NCBI RefSeq assembly: GCF_023509015.1
Contig: NZ_CP094975.1
Span: forward strand, 4,457,501-4,521,500
Source of the DNA: Pseudomonas abieticivorans
GTDB taxonomy: Bacteria; Pseudomonadota; Gammaproteobacteria; Pseudomonadales; Pseudomonadaceae
Direction: 5' to 3'
DNA length: 64,000 bases
Below are positions 63,992 to 64,000 of this stretch, piece by piece. Every line of letters starts with the position of its first letter. Position 1 is the first letter of the stretch. A program made the translations under genes and the position numbers. Below the pieces are notes generated by a model. It was not told the origin of the DNA. It made no database searches and saw nothing but the letters and a program-made list of their open reading frames with translations.

Positions 63992-64000
63992 GAGGTTCGT

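Overview
The window is chromosomal DNA of a Pseudomonas, most likely of the P. fluorescens group. It is GC-rich. It carries the Pseudomonas gene orders yceF/yceD-rpmF-plsX-fabD-fabG-acpP-fabF-pabC-mltG-tmk-holB-pilZ-tatD and comEC-exbB-exbD-lpxK-Trm112-kdsB-ptp-murB, a ferulate/vanillate island, OprD- and DUF4823-type genes, and scattered REP/REPIN palindromes. No phage, IS element or CRISPR array was seen.

Left part (1-25 kb), carbon catabolism. At 1-7.8 kb lies a sugar-acid locus: an IlvD/Edd dehydratase and a XylX-like FAH-family enzyme on the minus strand, a GbpR-like LysR regulator, and an MFS transporter-SDR-FAH hydrolase operon. The dyad (G)ATAAC-N5-GTTAT(C) lies in front of both transcription units and is a strong candidate LysR box. 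From 7.8 to 21.5 kb is a ferulate-to-protocatechuate island: MFS transporter, OprD porin, MarR regulator, ech, vdh, fcs, thiolase (aat), acyl-CoA dehydrogenase (acd), vanR, vanB, vanA. Several of these genes carry an A-rich AANAANAA motif (Crc/Hfq type) beside the start codon. vanA has a TGGATCCA operator over its promoter. A PA2817-type gene, fadE and a GST gene follow.

Middle part (25-44 kb): a YadGH-type ABC exporter, DUF2062, comEC, an ExbB/ExbD pair, lpxK, a Trm112-like gene, kdsB, a low-molecular-weight tyrosine phosphatase, murB and an xdhC-mocA pair. rne then lies divergent from rluC across 744 bp without a gene. After rluC come a HAD phosphatase, an S49 peptidase and maf/yceF.

Right part (44-64 kb): the L32/fatty-acid-synthesis cluster, starting from a textbook sigma70 promoter that puts the yceD mRNA start almost on its ATG, running through to tatD. 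Between tatD and a TetR gene, the minus strand encodes a three-hairpin, terminator-ended small RNA that matches RgsA in position and form. Its unpaired segment is complementary, over about 20 nt with two bulges, to the ribosome-binding region of acpP about 6.4 kb away in the same window. moaA, a DUF4823 lipoprotein, a DUF1285 gene, a FecI-FecR-TonB receptor signalling set, a periplasmic cupin, tRNA-Asn and tyrB follow. The window ends at a LexA box that probably controls uvrB just outside.
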